From Bactericera cockerelli (taxonomy: Eukaryota; Arthropoda; Insecta; Hemiptera; Triozidae), in NCBI GenBank assembly GCA_024516035.1, contig CM044966.1:16411377-16475376 (forward strand): 64,000 bases of DNA, read 5' to 3'. A program made the position numbers and the translations under genes. The notes below the pieces were generated by a model. That model did no database searches. It worked only from the letters and a program-made list of their open reading frames with translations, and was not told the origin of the DNA. This document shows, one piece after another, positions 50,201 through 63,300 of the stretch; within the stretch, counting starts at the first letter, position 1, and each line of letters begins with the position of its first letter.

Positions 50201-51359
50201 AATTACTATATGAGCCACTGCATTGCAACGATAACAAATTGCCTACATGCACCTTGGTTAGAATTGAACACACAATGTCTCTGTTCGTACGAATTATGCA
50301 CGCCCGGTATCTTAATTGTTATGCAATGCGCAATCATGTGCTACATACCCATTACCCGTGCTCGTAAGGTTAATACTGGTCCCCTAAAAATTATATTTTG
50401 TAATAACAATAAAATTACCAGGTATTATGTTCTTTATCTACCTCTCCTAACGGTACTCTGTTAGAACAAACAAATTTCTTCTTTGTACTTTTAAAATTAA
50501 TTATAGCACAAAAAATAATAATAAAAACAACGAACACACAATGCTTCCGTTATCTAAAATAATAAGTTTTTAAATTGAAACATTAAATCTCCAACTGGAA
50601 TTGGTCTAACCCAAATTAGTTTTTAAATCTAAAATTGGTTTCGTGACTTTGCCTCGATTTCAAGAGTTTTTAATTACTCAACTATATGAGCGAGGCAACA
50701 CACATTGCAACGAACTGATAACAAATTACCTACATGCACCTCGCTATTGAACACACAATGTCTCTGTACGTACGAATCCAGGGCTCACTCGAAATTTTTC
50801 ATCTATTATATTGTCAAAAAAAAATGTATTTATTGATAAAATATATAAACGACATCGATACCTAACAACTACAAAAAAAATAACCATATCGTAGGAACCG
50901 CAAAATATAGAAATTAAAAAATGGACCACTTAAATTTGATCTAGGGGGGGCTAGGGGGGAAGTAGAAAGCTAAACGTTATATCAAAAGATATTGGAGCTC
51001 AATACGCATCTTTTGACTACCCACAATCGAACCTACGACCTTTCATTGCGACGCTAGAGCAAAATCTTGCTTATCCTGGTAGACCCTTCCTTTATACACT
51101 ACTGTGGTAAAAATCCCAACTGGGAGGATAACTTGTCATGTCCCGGCTGGGGTTCGAACCCGCGACCTCTGGAATCTCTGGATTCACACAGTGCCGCCTT
51201 TACCACTGAGCTACCGGGACAGACAAATAATAAGAATAAAGAGAAAGCATAGGCTATTTTATATATTTTGCATGTAATTCTTCATATGTTTTTGTATAGA
51301 TGTGATTAGATGTAAGTTAATTGATTTTGTAATTGCCTACATGTTAGGCGTAAAATTGA

Positions 51360-51399
<40 letters not shown>

Positions 51400-54300
51400 T
51401 ATTTCTTACCAAAGCTAGAACTTACTTGATAGAACTAAACTCGAGATCTGTTTCACTCAGAACTTTCTCATATATTTGTTTCACTCGGAATGCAACACAT
51501 TCGAGTAGAGCACGCACCAGGTGTTTCTTTTCCGTTCTGTATGAAACACCAATGAAACCTGTTACTGAGCCGGGATCATTCTGCAATAATTAAAGTACGT
51601 AAATAATAATAATACTCTTCAGTGGAAGTTAAGTTAGTTTATTATTATTATTATCTGACCTGCTTGCAAGGTTTTCCATGAAACCCTTACAATTAACACT
51701 GCGACCAGTTGATTCTATTCGGTTTTAACGTCCTGATTTGAGATAGCCAGTACCGGGGTTTTACCCTCCATTCGCTGGGAATCGTACCCACTACCCACAT
51801 TAACCTCACCCAGCCTGGGTAGGGCCGGAAATGCCAGCCTCACGTGTTTGGAAGAGACAGAATTTTCTTCTAAAAGTCTGCCCCAACCGGGAGTTGAACT
51901 CGAGACCTCTGGACTACGGGTATTAGTCACAACCATTACGCCACGGATCTCAATTTTTTTCAAGCTATCTCAATTTTTTTTTCAAGATAAGATCCGCAGT
52001 AAAATACGGATTTCTTTAAATCACTTTCAAGATCGGGTTGACCCAGCACCTTAATCTGAAGTATTGTAGCTCAATGGTAAAGGCGGCACTCTGTGAATCC
52101 AAAGATTCCAGAGGTCGCGGGTTCGAAACCCAGTTGGGACATGACAAGTTGTCCTCCCATTTGGGATTTTTAACACATAATTATATGTCTTGGGCTTACT
52201 GCTGGAATAATGGGACTTTAATAGTCTTAATCGGGATGAATAAAATAGGCAATATTATTATTATTATTATTGTGTAACATCTCGCCTACTTACATCTAGT
52301 TCCCGGAGGCCGGGGAAGAAGAGGACCCCGTCACTGCTTTCTGCAGAACTAGCCAGGGCTGTCAGCTCATCGAAACTCCTGAGGATAGAACACAAGGGGG
52401 GTTGGGTGGCAGAGACTGACCAGTAATAAAACGGTAAGGGTTGTGTGGCAGAGAATGACCAGTAATAAAACGGTAAGGGTTGTGTGGAAGAGCTTGCCAT
52501 AGGCAATAACCCCCGTCCAAATCCAGGACGTTAAATCAAATAGAATCGTTGGCGTTTGGAAGGGCATCCAACCGTAAAAATCTGCCAAAACCAACCAACC
52601 TCAACCATGCGGTTGAACAACGTCGACCCTCCTCAAGTGGGATAAGGCAGAGTATTGGTATTGGTATATGTAGGGCTGTCGGCTACGAAAGCTTTGTCAC
52701 TGCGACCTTAAAAAGATCTTTAGTGACAACTTTTGTAAGGCAGAGTAAAAGGAGAAGAGGTCATAAGTCATAAATATGCATCAGTTATTGCATTGCACAA
52801 GTGTCACGTAAATGTGACTAAATATCTATGTACAATGTGTAAAATGCTTACCCTGTTTATTTGTATAGGCGTTCTTCACACCTCGGCCGAGGTGTTTGAT
52901 AAAAAAAAACGCAGTAATTTAGTAAAAATACTCTTTGTGTATGGTTACCGACCTCAGTAGCTTGATCGGTAAGGCGACGGACATGTAACCTGGAGATCGG
53001 TGGTTCAAACCCCATGTTAAACACAAAGTAAAGTGAGTTTCATTAATTGTGATATCACGATTGTGGTTATTACAAAGAACTAAATAAGAAATACATAAAT
53101 CTTCAGTGGACGGTAACCACTAGGCGAGGTTAATGTTCAAATCATTTTCTACCACCTAACCCTCGGAGTCTTATTATTATGTGGTCACAAACTCTAATAA
53201 ATAAGGAAAATTCATGCATTGGGCGGGATTCAAACCAAGAGATCTCTACGCTTTCTGGATTACCAGACTACCGCCTTAACCACTGGACTACCAGTGCACC
53301 TATATACCTACATATAAACTCACTGAAATTCGTCCAGCTTCCCACATTATTATTATTTTTTTAATTTTTTTTTTGTATTTACATAATTTTTTAACAAAGG
53401 TTGGCAATAATAAGCAGAATAATAATTAAAAAAGGTTCTTTTTAAAAAAGGTATTATTTTTATTATGTGCGGTATTTACCCTCCATTTGCTGGGAATTGT
53501 ACCATTAACTACAAATTGCTGTGTTGTTAATAGTTGTTAAGGCTTGATCGATAAGGCGGTGGACTTGTAACCTGAAGGTCGGTGGTTCAAGTCCCGGTTT
53601 CAGCGTGGATTTAGTAAAGCGAGTTTGAGTAGTTGTGACATCACGAAAGTGATTAACACAAATATGATAACTGATAACTAGCTGTTGGTCCACTTACTTG
53701 TACAAGCCAATGCTTAGTCCCCACTCCACAAGGTTTCCAGACTCATGGGAGCCTCCTTCTACAAGATAGGTCAGAGCTGGGTGGCCTATGTCTGGGATGT
53801 GCCAGCCAATGCTTAGTCCCCACTCCACAAGGTTTCCAGACTCATGGGAGCCTTCTTCTACAAGATAGGTCAGAGCTTAGCTCCCTACTTACTTGTACAA
53901 GCCAATGCTTAGTCCCTACTTACTTGTACAAGCCAATGCTTAGTCCCCACTCCACAAGGTTTCCAGACTCATGGGAGCCTCCTTGTACAAGATAGGTCAG
54001 AGCTTAGCTCCCTACTTACTTGTACAAGCCAATGCTTAGCTCCCTACTTACTTGTACAAGCCAATGCTCAGCTCCCTACTTACTTGTACAAGCCAATGCT
54101 TAGTCCCCACTCCACAAGGTTTCCAGACTCATGGGAGCCTCCTTGTACAAGATAGGTCAGAGCTTAGCTCCCTACTTACTTGTACAAGCCAATGCTTAGC
54201 TCCCTACTTACTTGTACAAGCCAATGCTTAGTCCCCACTCCACAAGGTTTCCAGACTCATGGGAGCCTCCTTCCACAAGATAGGTCAGAGCTTGATGGCC

Positions 54301-57300
54301 TAAGTCTGGGATGTGCCAGCCAACCAATGGATAAAGTCCTGGGGAATAATGGATTTTTTTTAAAATTATACAGTGTGGGCAATTTTTTGTTGTTGTTGAA
54401 ATAATAATAATACTCTTTAGTGGAAGGTAACCACCAGGCGAGGTTAATGCTCAAAGCATTTTCTACCACCTAACCCTCGGAGTCTTACTATTATGTGGTC
54501 ACAAACTCAAATTAATGAGGAAAAATTCGTGCACTGGGTGGGATTCGAACCAACGGATCCCTACGCTACCTGGATTACCAGACTAGCGCGTTAACCACTT
54601 GACTACCATAATATATAATATATAATACACATATAATATCCAGTGTGTAATGCTGGGTCCACACAGTTGCAACATGCAACATGAATTCACTCTGTGTGGA
54701 CGGCTTCTGAACACGAACATGAATGTTCAAAAATTATCCATGAGGATGTCGGTTTTCTAACGAACAACTTTGATCTTTGTTTGCTACTATGTTGCACGTG
54801 TGTGGACGGCACCTGAACATAGAAACAGAATGGATCACTTACGAACGCGAACTGCAACACGTTTCTGCAACAGTGTTCTAATTACCACACACATGTTGCA
54901 GCAACGTGTTGCATGTTGCACCTGTGTGGACCCAGCATAAAATAGAATTAAAATGGGACCATTTAAAATATCTCCTAAAATAGAATTAAAATGGGACCAT
55001 TTAATATTTTATATAAAACTAGGATTCTTTAAAAAAAATTCACTCACCGACTCGAGTTTCGCCTAGGCTTCGAACCCACGACCTCTGGAATCTCTGGATT
55101 CACAGAGTGTCGCCTTTACCACTGAGCTACCGGAACAGACATAGGGCTTCAATAATCCTAATCGGGCAGCATAAATAAGGCAATAAAGTTTAAAATGATA
55201 AGTAGCACCTCAGTGTTACCAGCGTCTGTTACCTGCAAGAGAGGCATGTGGCTGCTTGCCAGTGTTAACATCCATGAAGCTGCCAGTGCCGATTGTAAGC
55301 TTGATGTCACCTGGCTGTAGGCAGTCCAGACCAAACATAGAGGCAGACTGATCTGCCATCTGGGGGAAATTAGAGTGAACGATTAGCTTGAGTATTATTA
55401 TTATTATTATTATGGCATACAACGCAAGATAATTTATTTTTCATCCGTACAATACAAATTACTAACATCCGAGAATAAACCATATTCTTTGGATGTTAGC
55501 TAAATCGCTTTCAATTATACACCAAACTTTTTGAGAATGTGGGCTGTACCCAGGATGGCACATGATTGCACTTCGGATGTTATTTTTATTGTTATTTTTA
55601 TTTTTTTTAAAAAAAAGGAAGGGCGGGGGAAAATCTTTTAAAGACACCCAGGTCTTAGCCTGGGGTGTGGGATTTCCACCCACTAAAAACCCACCTTTCC
55701 TGATAGCATACTGCACTTGGAACCGAAATATTTTCATTACTTCTACAACACTTCTATTATTATACAACACTTTATTAGAATTGATGTAAATGGACATTAT
55801 GAACAGTACAAGTAATTATTTTAACAAAGAAAAAAAAATGAAAACAATATATACAATAAAAATGAAAAAGAATAGAAAATATATAAAAACATATGTCCTA
55901 ACTAAAGGGCGGGGTTATTGCCTAGGGAATTCTCTTCCACCCAACACTGAGTGCATGGTTAGCTCAGTGGTAAAATACTTGCGTACCATGAGGAAGGTCC
56001 CGGGTTCAATATCTAGATTTGTCTACAATAGCTGTTGTTTCACGGGTGTCTGTTGCCTTATTTATGCTGCCCGATTAGGATTATTGAAGTCCTAATAATA
56101 CGTCTTGGGCTTACTGCTGGAATAATGGGACTTAATAGTCCTAATCAGGCAGTATAAATAAGGCGATATTATTATTATTATTATTGTAAATAAAAGCAAT
56201 GTGCTGGGTTAACACGAGCGCAAAAACAACAACAATTTGTTTAAAGGTATTGTTCTGTTAATAATTGTAACCGTATACGGGTCATTTTCATTTATCTTGG
56301 GCAGTTGGATTTTTTCAAGTCATGAACGTTACCTTTTTCCTAAACAATTTTTTAGGCTCAGAAGACTAAGACAAATACCTTTGAGCAAAAGCTTTCATTC
56401 AGAAAGCAAAAGCTTACAGATCTTGGTGTCACATTTAGCTCAAATTTGAACTGGGATGCACACATAGATAAAACAATAGGTGCGGCCAACCGGAGACTAG
56501 GGATGGTCATAAGATGCTGCACCCCCATTAGTGATATAGACACTATTACACTCTTATACAAAAGTATAGTGCGTTCGAAATTAGAATATTGTTCTGCTCT
56601 ATGGACTCCACAAACAAAAACCCAAATTATGAAACTTGAAAAAGTACAAGCTAATTTCGTACGATACCTTTTTCAAAAAGTCAATGGTTTTTACCCTAAA
56701 TACCCCTCAAACATAAGCTACAAATTACTGATTGAACATCTAGTCATTGACTCCATTGAATCCAGATTTAGGGACAATCAAATTAAATTCCTCAAAAATT
56801 TACTAACAAACAAAATTAATAGCATATATCTCACATCCAAAATTGATATTAAGGTCCCTAATCCAAGACTCCGTACTGACCCAACCACACTATTCGCTGT
56901 TCATCCAAATTTATTTAAATCTCCAATAATAGCTGCAATGAATGTCTATAATAACATCGAAAACAAACCAGACCTGTTCTATCCATACGAGTAATAAATA
57001 ACACAAAAATAAACAACACTTGAACATCAAACATAAGTAACTCTATATCTCTGTAATCTGACTCATCAGATTAAGACATTGACAGCATGATAATATTGTT
57101 TACTATATGTAGATTGTTTACTATAGATATGCACATTCCACTCATACAATTCATCATCATTCAGCAATCATAATAGAATCAACTAGATAGTACCCAGATT
57201 AATATTAGACCTTGTTTATTTCTTCTATGTTATGTTTTATTATATTCACCTTAATTTTAAGCTATCAGTATGTATTGTATACCTATATATTATATAATTG

Positions 57301-60300
57301 TACATAAACACACAATAAATATATTCGCATCTGTAATTGCTTGTCTAGCCCTAAAAAGCTGGCAAGTGTTGATGTTGTATTAAAAAAAAAAAAAAAAGAA
57401 TATTTCTAGCAGCTACCTCTTCACACAAAATTACAAAAACTTAACGTACCAGGTAATGTTCATGACCACGGGTAACGTTCATGACGGTAACGTTCATGAG
57501 TAACACGCCACTAAAACAATCTTTTCTCAATAAAAGAATATTCACTTACCAAAAAAAAAATATTTGATTGGAAAGAGGACATGCAGAAGAATTAAAGAAA
57601 TACATTATACAGGGTGGACCAAAAAAAACGTTTACACCCGTTAATGGTAGATTACTGGCGACATTTCTAGGACGGATCTGCAATCCGTTTTTTCGGATTC
57701 GCCTTTATAACTGCACAAAGTGATTTTTTGCAACTTTCTGAAAAAAACCGACTTTGGCTTATTCTTCAGGTCAGAACTTTTTTCCTGTTTAAGATGAGTT
57801 GATTCTGAACATTTCTGCAGAAAGCCAACAAAATTTCGATGTTTCTAGCTACACTACTTTGTTTTTTACGGTTTGGTTTGGCATCTTTTTTGACACCTGA
57901 ATAGAAAAAAAATTCTCATGTAAATTTTTTACGCTTTGAAACACTCAAGATTTGCCCGAGCAAATTTTGGCACAGACATGGGCAAGTTTGATAAAAGTTG
58001 GCGGCCAACCCAAGGATGCTAAAAAATAATTTTACGATTTTTTATCACGTGATCTTCTGGGTAAACAAACCAGGTAAGTCTCAAAAAATGATGTTCAAAA
58101 TCTTAAAAGTGTTGACCGTGTAGGGTCGTCTTGTACTCAAAGAGTAATTAGCTATTTATGTCTGATAATTATTTTCCTTGGAATTAATTAAAGGCCAGTC
58201 AAAAGAATGATTGTTTGTTTCTCGATGAAAGTTTTCAAGCATATTTTTCTGCATTCTATGAAATATTATCTTTAAACTTCTTGAGTTTTTTTTAGTACAA
58301 GTTACATTATTATAATTCGGATGCTGAAATGGCAGGTACGCATTTAGCATATGGAGTTGCCAACAGGAACATTTGAGATCACGTGAAAAACATAGTTTAC
58401 GAAATCTGGTAGCAAGAATCCTGTTGGCATTCGATGACCTGACAGAAAAACCTGGAATCTTCCACAACATTCGACGGAACATGATGAAGAGGTTCAACCT
58501 TTGCATCCAGGAAGGTGAACTCCACTTCCAACAGTTCCTCTGACGGAATTGAGAAGGGACTAGCTTACCACTGAGCTAATCGTGCGCGTCTAATCGTTTC
58601 TCATTGAACATACTAACACAAAATGTTTTTTTAAATACCTTTTTGTTTATATCAAAATAGTATAAAACATAATAAAGACTGCATAAGTTTATTAATTTCA
58701 CAAAATATTATCTTGTTTTTTTCAAGCCTTCTATTAAGAGTTGGCAATCGGTAAATATTTGTTATTTAAATAGTATTGTTTATGATAGAAGAACCTACCT
58801 ACATATTTACCTGGATTTATTTCATAAACTCTATTTTCGTTTGGAAAATTCGCTAGTTTTTTTTTCTCTCGTAGGGAAGCATAAAAAAACCATCCTTACA
58901 TTATCAAGGCAGTCTCTCAGGGGCTTACATGAATAATAATTATGTCTATTGTGATACCAATAGTATCTGATATAACTCAATTTACCGATGGTTTTACCCC
59001 AAAAAAAAAACCATAAGTTGTTGGTGTTACAACAGGTCAGATACAGATATGAATAAAATATTCCATCAGATTTTTTTGATAGTTAAAATAATATTGACCG
59101 TCGAGCATTGAACCTCGGTCATGCGACTAACACTCTAAGCACTACCACATCTAGCTAACACCACTGACAATCTGAGAAGCACGAAATTTATCATTTGAAT
59201 TTTCCTAAACTGGCTGATGAAGGCATGTGAGACCGCGGTATTCAAAAAAAGCAATGTAAACAATTTTCGTAAACAATACAAGACGCCCTTACACAGTCTA
59301 CAGCTAGAAAACTCTTAGGATTTTTGAAGAGTTTTTGGCAAACATCTAATAATTTTTCCCAGAAGATCACGTGATAAAAAATCGTAAAATTATTTTTTAG
59401 CATCCTCGGGGTGGCCGCCAACTTTTATCAAACTTGCCCATGTCTGTGCCAAAATTTGTTCGGGCAAATGTCGAGTGTTTTATTTAGTAAAAAAGTTTTT
59501 TTGGGTGTTTTTTTTCTGTTCAGGTATAAAAAAATATGACAAACCAAATCGTAAAAAACAAAGTAGTGTAGCTAGAAACATCGAAATTTTGTTGGCTTTC
59601 TGCAGAAATGTTCAAAATCAACTCATCTTAAACAGGAAAAAAGTTCTGACCTGAAGAATAAGCCAAAGTCGGACTTTTTCAGAAAGTTGCAAAAAAACAC
59701 TTTGTGCAGTTATAAAGGCGAATCCGAAAAAACGGATTGCAGATCCGTCCTAGAAATGTCGTCAGTAATCTACCATTAACGGGTGTAAACGTTTTTTTGG
59801 TCCACCCTGTATATTAAAGAATCATTACAATTTATTTTAAAAACCGCGTAACGTTCTTGTCAAAAAAAATTAGACCCACCATTGTCCCTCACTGTACTGC
59901 ATCAAACATCCAACTGACAGGAAATTTCAAAACAAAAACAATGTCATCTGTAAGAAGCAAAATGGCGGCAGCTGCTAGCTTCTCATTCTAAGGGTTTTTC
60001 AAAATGGTTTACATTTTTTTGGGGGTAACATTCATGATTTTTTTTTCTTCGTAGGGACACAACTTTACACGTCTGTAGAATGAGGTGAACATTATTATTT
60101 TTATGAAAACTAATGGTCACATCATAAATAAACTGTATTTTTCTCATTTATATTGGATTTTGGTGAAAATAATGGGGAGAAATGCATTTTTTTCTATCAG
60201 ACACAGTAAAATCTTAGACTAAGGGACACCTAAAATATCATGAACGTTACTTACATAACTGGCAATTTTGAGTCTCCACATTAGTTTAAAAGACAATTTA

Positions 60301-63300
60301 TTATTGTAATTTATAAAAAAAAATTGTTTCCCATGTGATCAAATAGATTTTAGTCATATATCCCTATTATTTTCACATTTATTAAAGGAGAAAGGTTGCG
60401 GACTTGATATGCCCAAGATAAATGAAAATGACCCATACCAGTCTATTATTATAACTAAAAATTGCCTTTTTTCTGCCCTTATTGAATTTACTCAAAGGGC
60501 ATTAAGTAAAAATAATATGTCTATCTATCTATCTATCTATCTAATAAAGCATTTCATCATAATAAAATATACCAGTGTATTATTATTAAAAATTGCCTTT
60601 TTTCTGCCCTTATTGAATTAAATGTCCTTACTCAAAGGGCATTAAGTAAAAAACCGACGGACCGTCAGACGGACACAAAACCAAAGTTGCTCAGGAGGTT
60701 ATGAAACATCCAGAAATATGAAAAAAATTGAAATAGAAGCAAAAACATATTATTATTTTTACAAAAACGAACACAATACTTCCGATTTCTAATATCAGAA
60801 ATTTCTCGGAAGTAATATACCAGTGTATTATTATTATTATTAAAAATTGCCTTTTTTCTGCCCTTACTCACGTTAAGTTATAAGTATCAAACCACGTCTT
60901 ACCGAGCAGAGGATCGGAATCGCACGCCCCAGCACACATTCGTCAACTTCCCCTAGAGCCTCGCCCCCCTCACAAGCCAAGGTCACAGGATCCCCGCCTC
61001 CCTCACAAGCCAAGGTCACAGGATCCCCGCCTCCCTCACAAGCCAAGGTCACAGGATCCCCGCCTCCCTCACAAGCCAAGGTCACAGGATCCCCGCCTCT
61101 CTCACAAGCCAAGGTCACAGGATCCCCGCCTCCCTCACAAGCCAAGGTCACAAGATCCCCGCCTCTCTCACAAGCTGAGGGCACAAGCCCGGGCAGAATC
61201 CTCGCCGGAATTCCGAACATCCCGAGCGCCCAGCCAGCCCACGCTCGTGTGAACGGGTCGTAGATTCCGGACGCGGAGGCGTGCGAGAGATCCGTGACGT
61301 GCGTAGAGCCGCCTGTGAGCTTGTAGATGAGCCAGGTGTCTAGAGTTCCGTACAGGACGTTGTGATTGGCAAGGTGATGACGGACGGCGGGAATTTCACG
61401 CAGAACCCAAGCTAGCCGCGGGAGCACCTGAGAGGGAGTGAATTGTTTTGAATATTATAGTCAAATCTTAGAAGCCAAATAAAAATAGCTTAGAATGCGT
61501 CCTCTGTACAAAAAAAAAATATGAAAAATAAAACAAATGATTTATTATTATTACACACATAAAAAAAACCTGTACATGAGAGAACTCAATAGACAGGAAA
61601 TTAGTCTCATATTTCCAGGTTTATCTTCTAAAAAGGTTATTTTCCCTTACAGAGAGGTAAATTTGACCTGGAAGTTTGTCTCTTGTATCCAGGTTTCTCT
61701 TACAAGTATGTACTTCTCTAATATCTAGATTCTACAGTAATAATCTTCAGAGGAACTGTCTTGCTAGGGAAAGGTTAAACAGATATGGTAACACCTTTCT
61801 CAGATCATAGGACAATAATAATAATAATAAAAAAAAACCCTCAATTCGCTGGGAATCGTACCAGCTACCCACATTAATCTCACCCAGCCTGGGTAGGGCC
61901 GGAATTGCCAGCCTCATATGTTCGGAGGTAACAGAATTTTCTGTGCGAAAAGTCTCTTCCAACCGGGAATCAAACTCAGGATCTCTGGACTACAGGCAAT
62001 AGTCACAACCGTTAAGCCACGGAGGCTGGCATAAGACAATAACACAGATCATTGGCGTCCTTGACAGGGTTGGTGTTAGGAAGGGCCTTCAGCTATAAAT
62101 AACTGTGGAAGTAGTAGTGCCAGAACCAACCTTCAACCTGAGGCAGAGGTTGAACAATGCCGCTGCAAAGAAGGTTTTGCAAAAAGGCAAAGTGAAATAA
62201 GAATAATAATACTCTTTTGTGGAAGGTTACCACCAGGCAAGATTAATGCTCAAAGCATTTTCTACCACCTAACCCTAAGAGTCTTCTTATTATGTGGTCA
62301 CAAACTCAAATTAATGAAGAAAAATTCATGCACTGGGTGGGATTTGAACCAACGGATCCCTACGCTACCTGGATTACCAGAGCTGCGCCTTAACCACTTG
62401 ACTACCAGTGTACAGTTCTACTCATAGGAAGGTAAACACCTGGCAATGTTAATTTGACAGGTTGTAAATGAAAATGTATTCCCACCATGTGTAGTAATAC
62501 CTACTTGGGCATTCATAAGCTTGAACACACTGCCTGCTTGGAATCGCTTTACTCCTGTAATAGAATACAAGATCTTGCATATTTTGTTCAAGCCCTGAAA
62601 TGTGGTTACAAAAAAACAGATACAAAATTAATCAAAGTGTAGTAATTTTTTTGTGATAGGAGCATTTAAAAATGAAAAGTTTGAGAACATGTTCTTTTTT
62701 TTCATTTTCTTCCCAAATGTTCTTTTTGTGACATACCCATATTGTTTTTGTTTGTTTTATGTTTTTAAACCTACGCATCTTCTTCTTCTTCAACTTTTAC
62801 TCTGTCTTATCCCTCTTGAGCAGGGTCGACGTTGTTCAACCTCATAGTTGAGGTTGGTTGGTTTTGGCACATTTTTTATGGCTGGATGCCCTTCCTAACA
62901 CCAACAATTCTATTTGATTTAACGTCCTGGATTAGGACGGGGGTTTTACCCTCCATTTGCTGGGAACTGTACCAGCTACCCACATTAACCTCACCCAGCC
63001 TGGGTAGGGCCGGAAATGCCAGCCTTACATGTACAGAGGGAACAGAATTTTCCTACCTACCCATATCCTCCAAGAATTATTGTACTCCTCGACAAGCTCA
63101 TTTGCCCGCAAATCATTCCACAGAATGAAATTATGGAACTCTTCGCCACTTGTTTTGTTCCATGTAAGAAACGTGTTCCTTTGAGCTGATATGCCAAGTC
63201 CAAAAATCTCATTGATTGAAATCTGAGCTGTAGATATGCACTTCTTCATCAAATCTACAATCTGCGTCCATAACTGATCTGGTTTTATCTCTTCATGTTC

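Larger units (their letters stand above)
33216..51103. mobile_element. Palindromic Polinton/Maverick element (17,888 bp)
   Basis: The ends are AGTAGTGTATAAAGG and its reverse complement, flanked by a 6-bp duplication, as expected for Polintons. A protein-primed polymerase and a retroviral-type integrase confirm the class. The whole element is an inverted repeat: bases x and about 84,318 minus x are complementary from end to end, with 1-bp offsets only at a C-run (33356-33374 versus 50941-50960) and a T-run (40377-40391 versus 43928-43941). No capsid, FtsK/HerA-type ATPase or adenain-type protease gene is visible. Known Polintons are 15-20 kb with TIRs of some hundred bp to 1 kb; here the TIR is half the element. 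Confidence 0.92.

Noticed and set aside
33216..51103. Palindrome as a missed-adapter or folded-read artefact
   Set aside because: A folded read would make the flanks symmetrical too. Here symmetry ends at a 6-bp target duplication and the flanks complete one SINE. A joining error within the element remains possible and is stated in the findings.
58156..58506. 116-aa minus-strand open frame inside the TIR element
   Set aside because: The opposite strand encodes the recognisable transposase end; this frame is its shadow.
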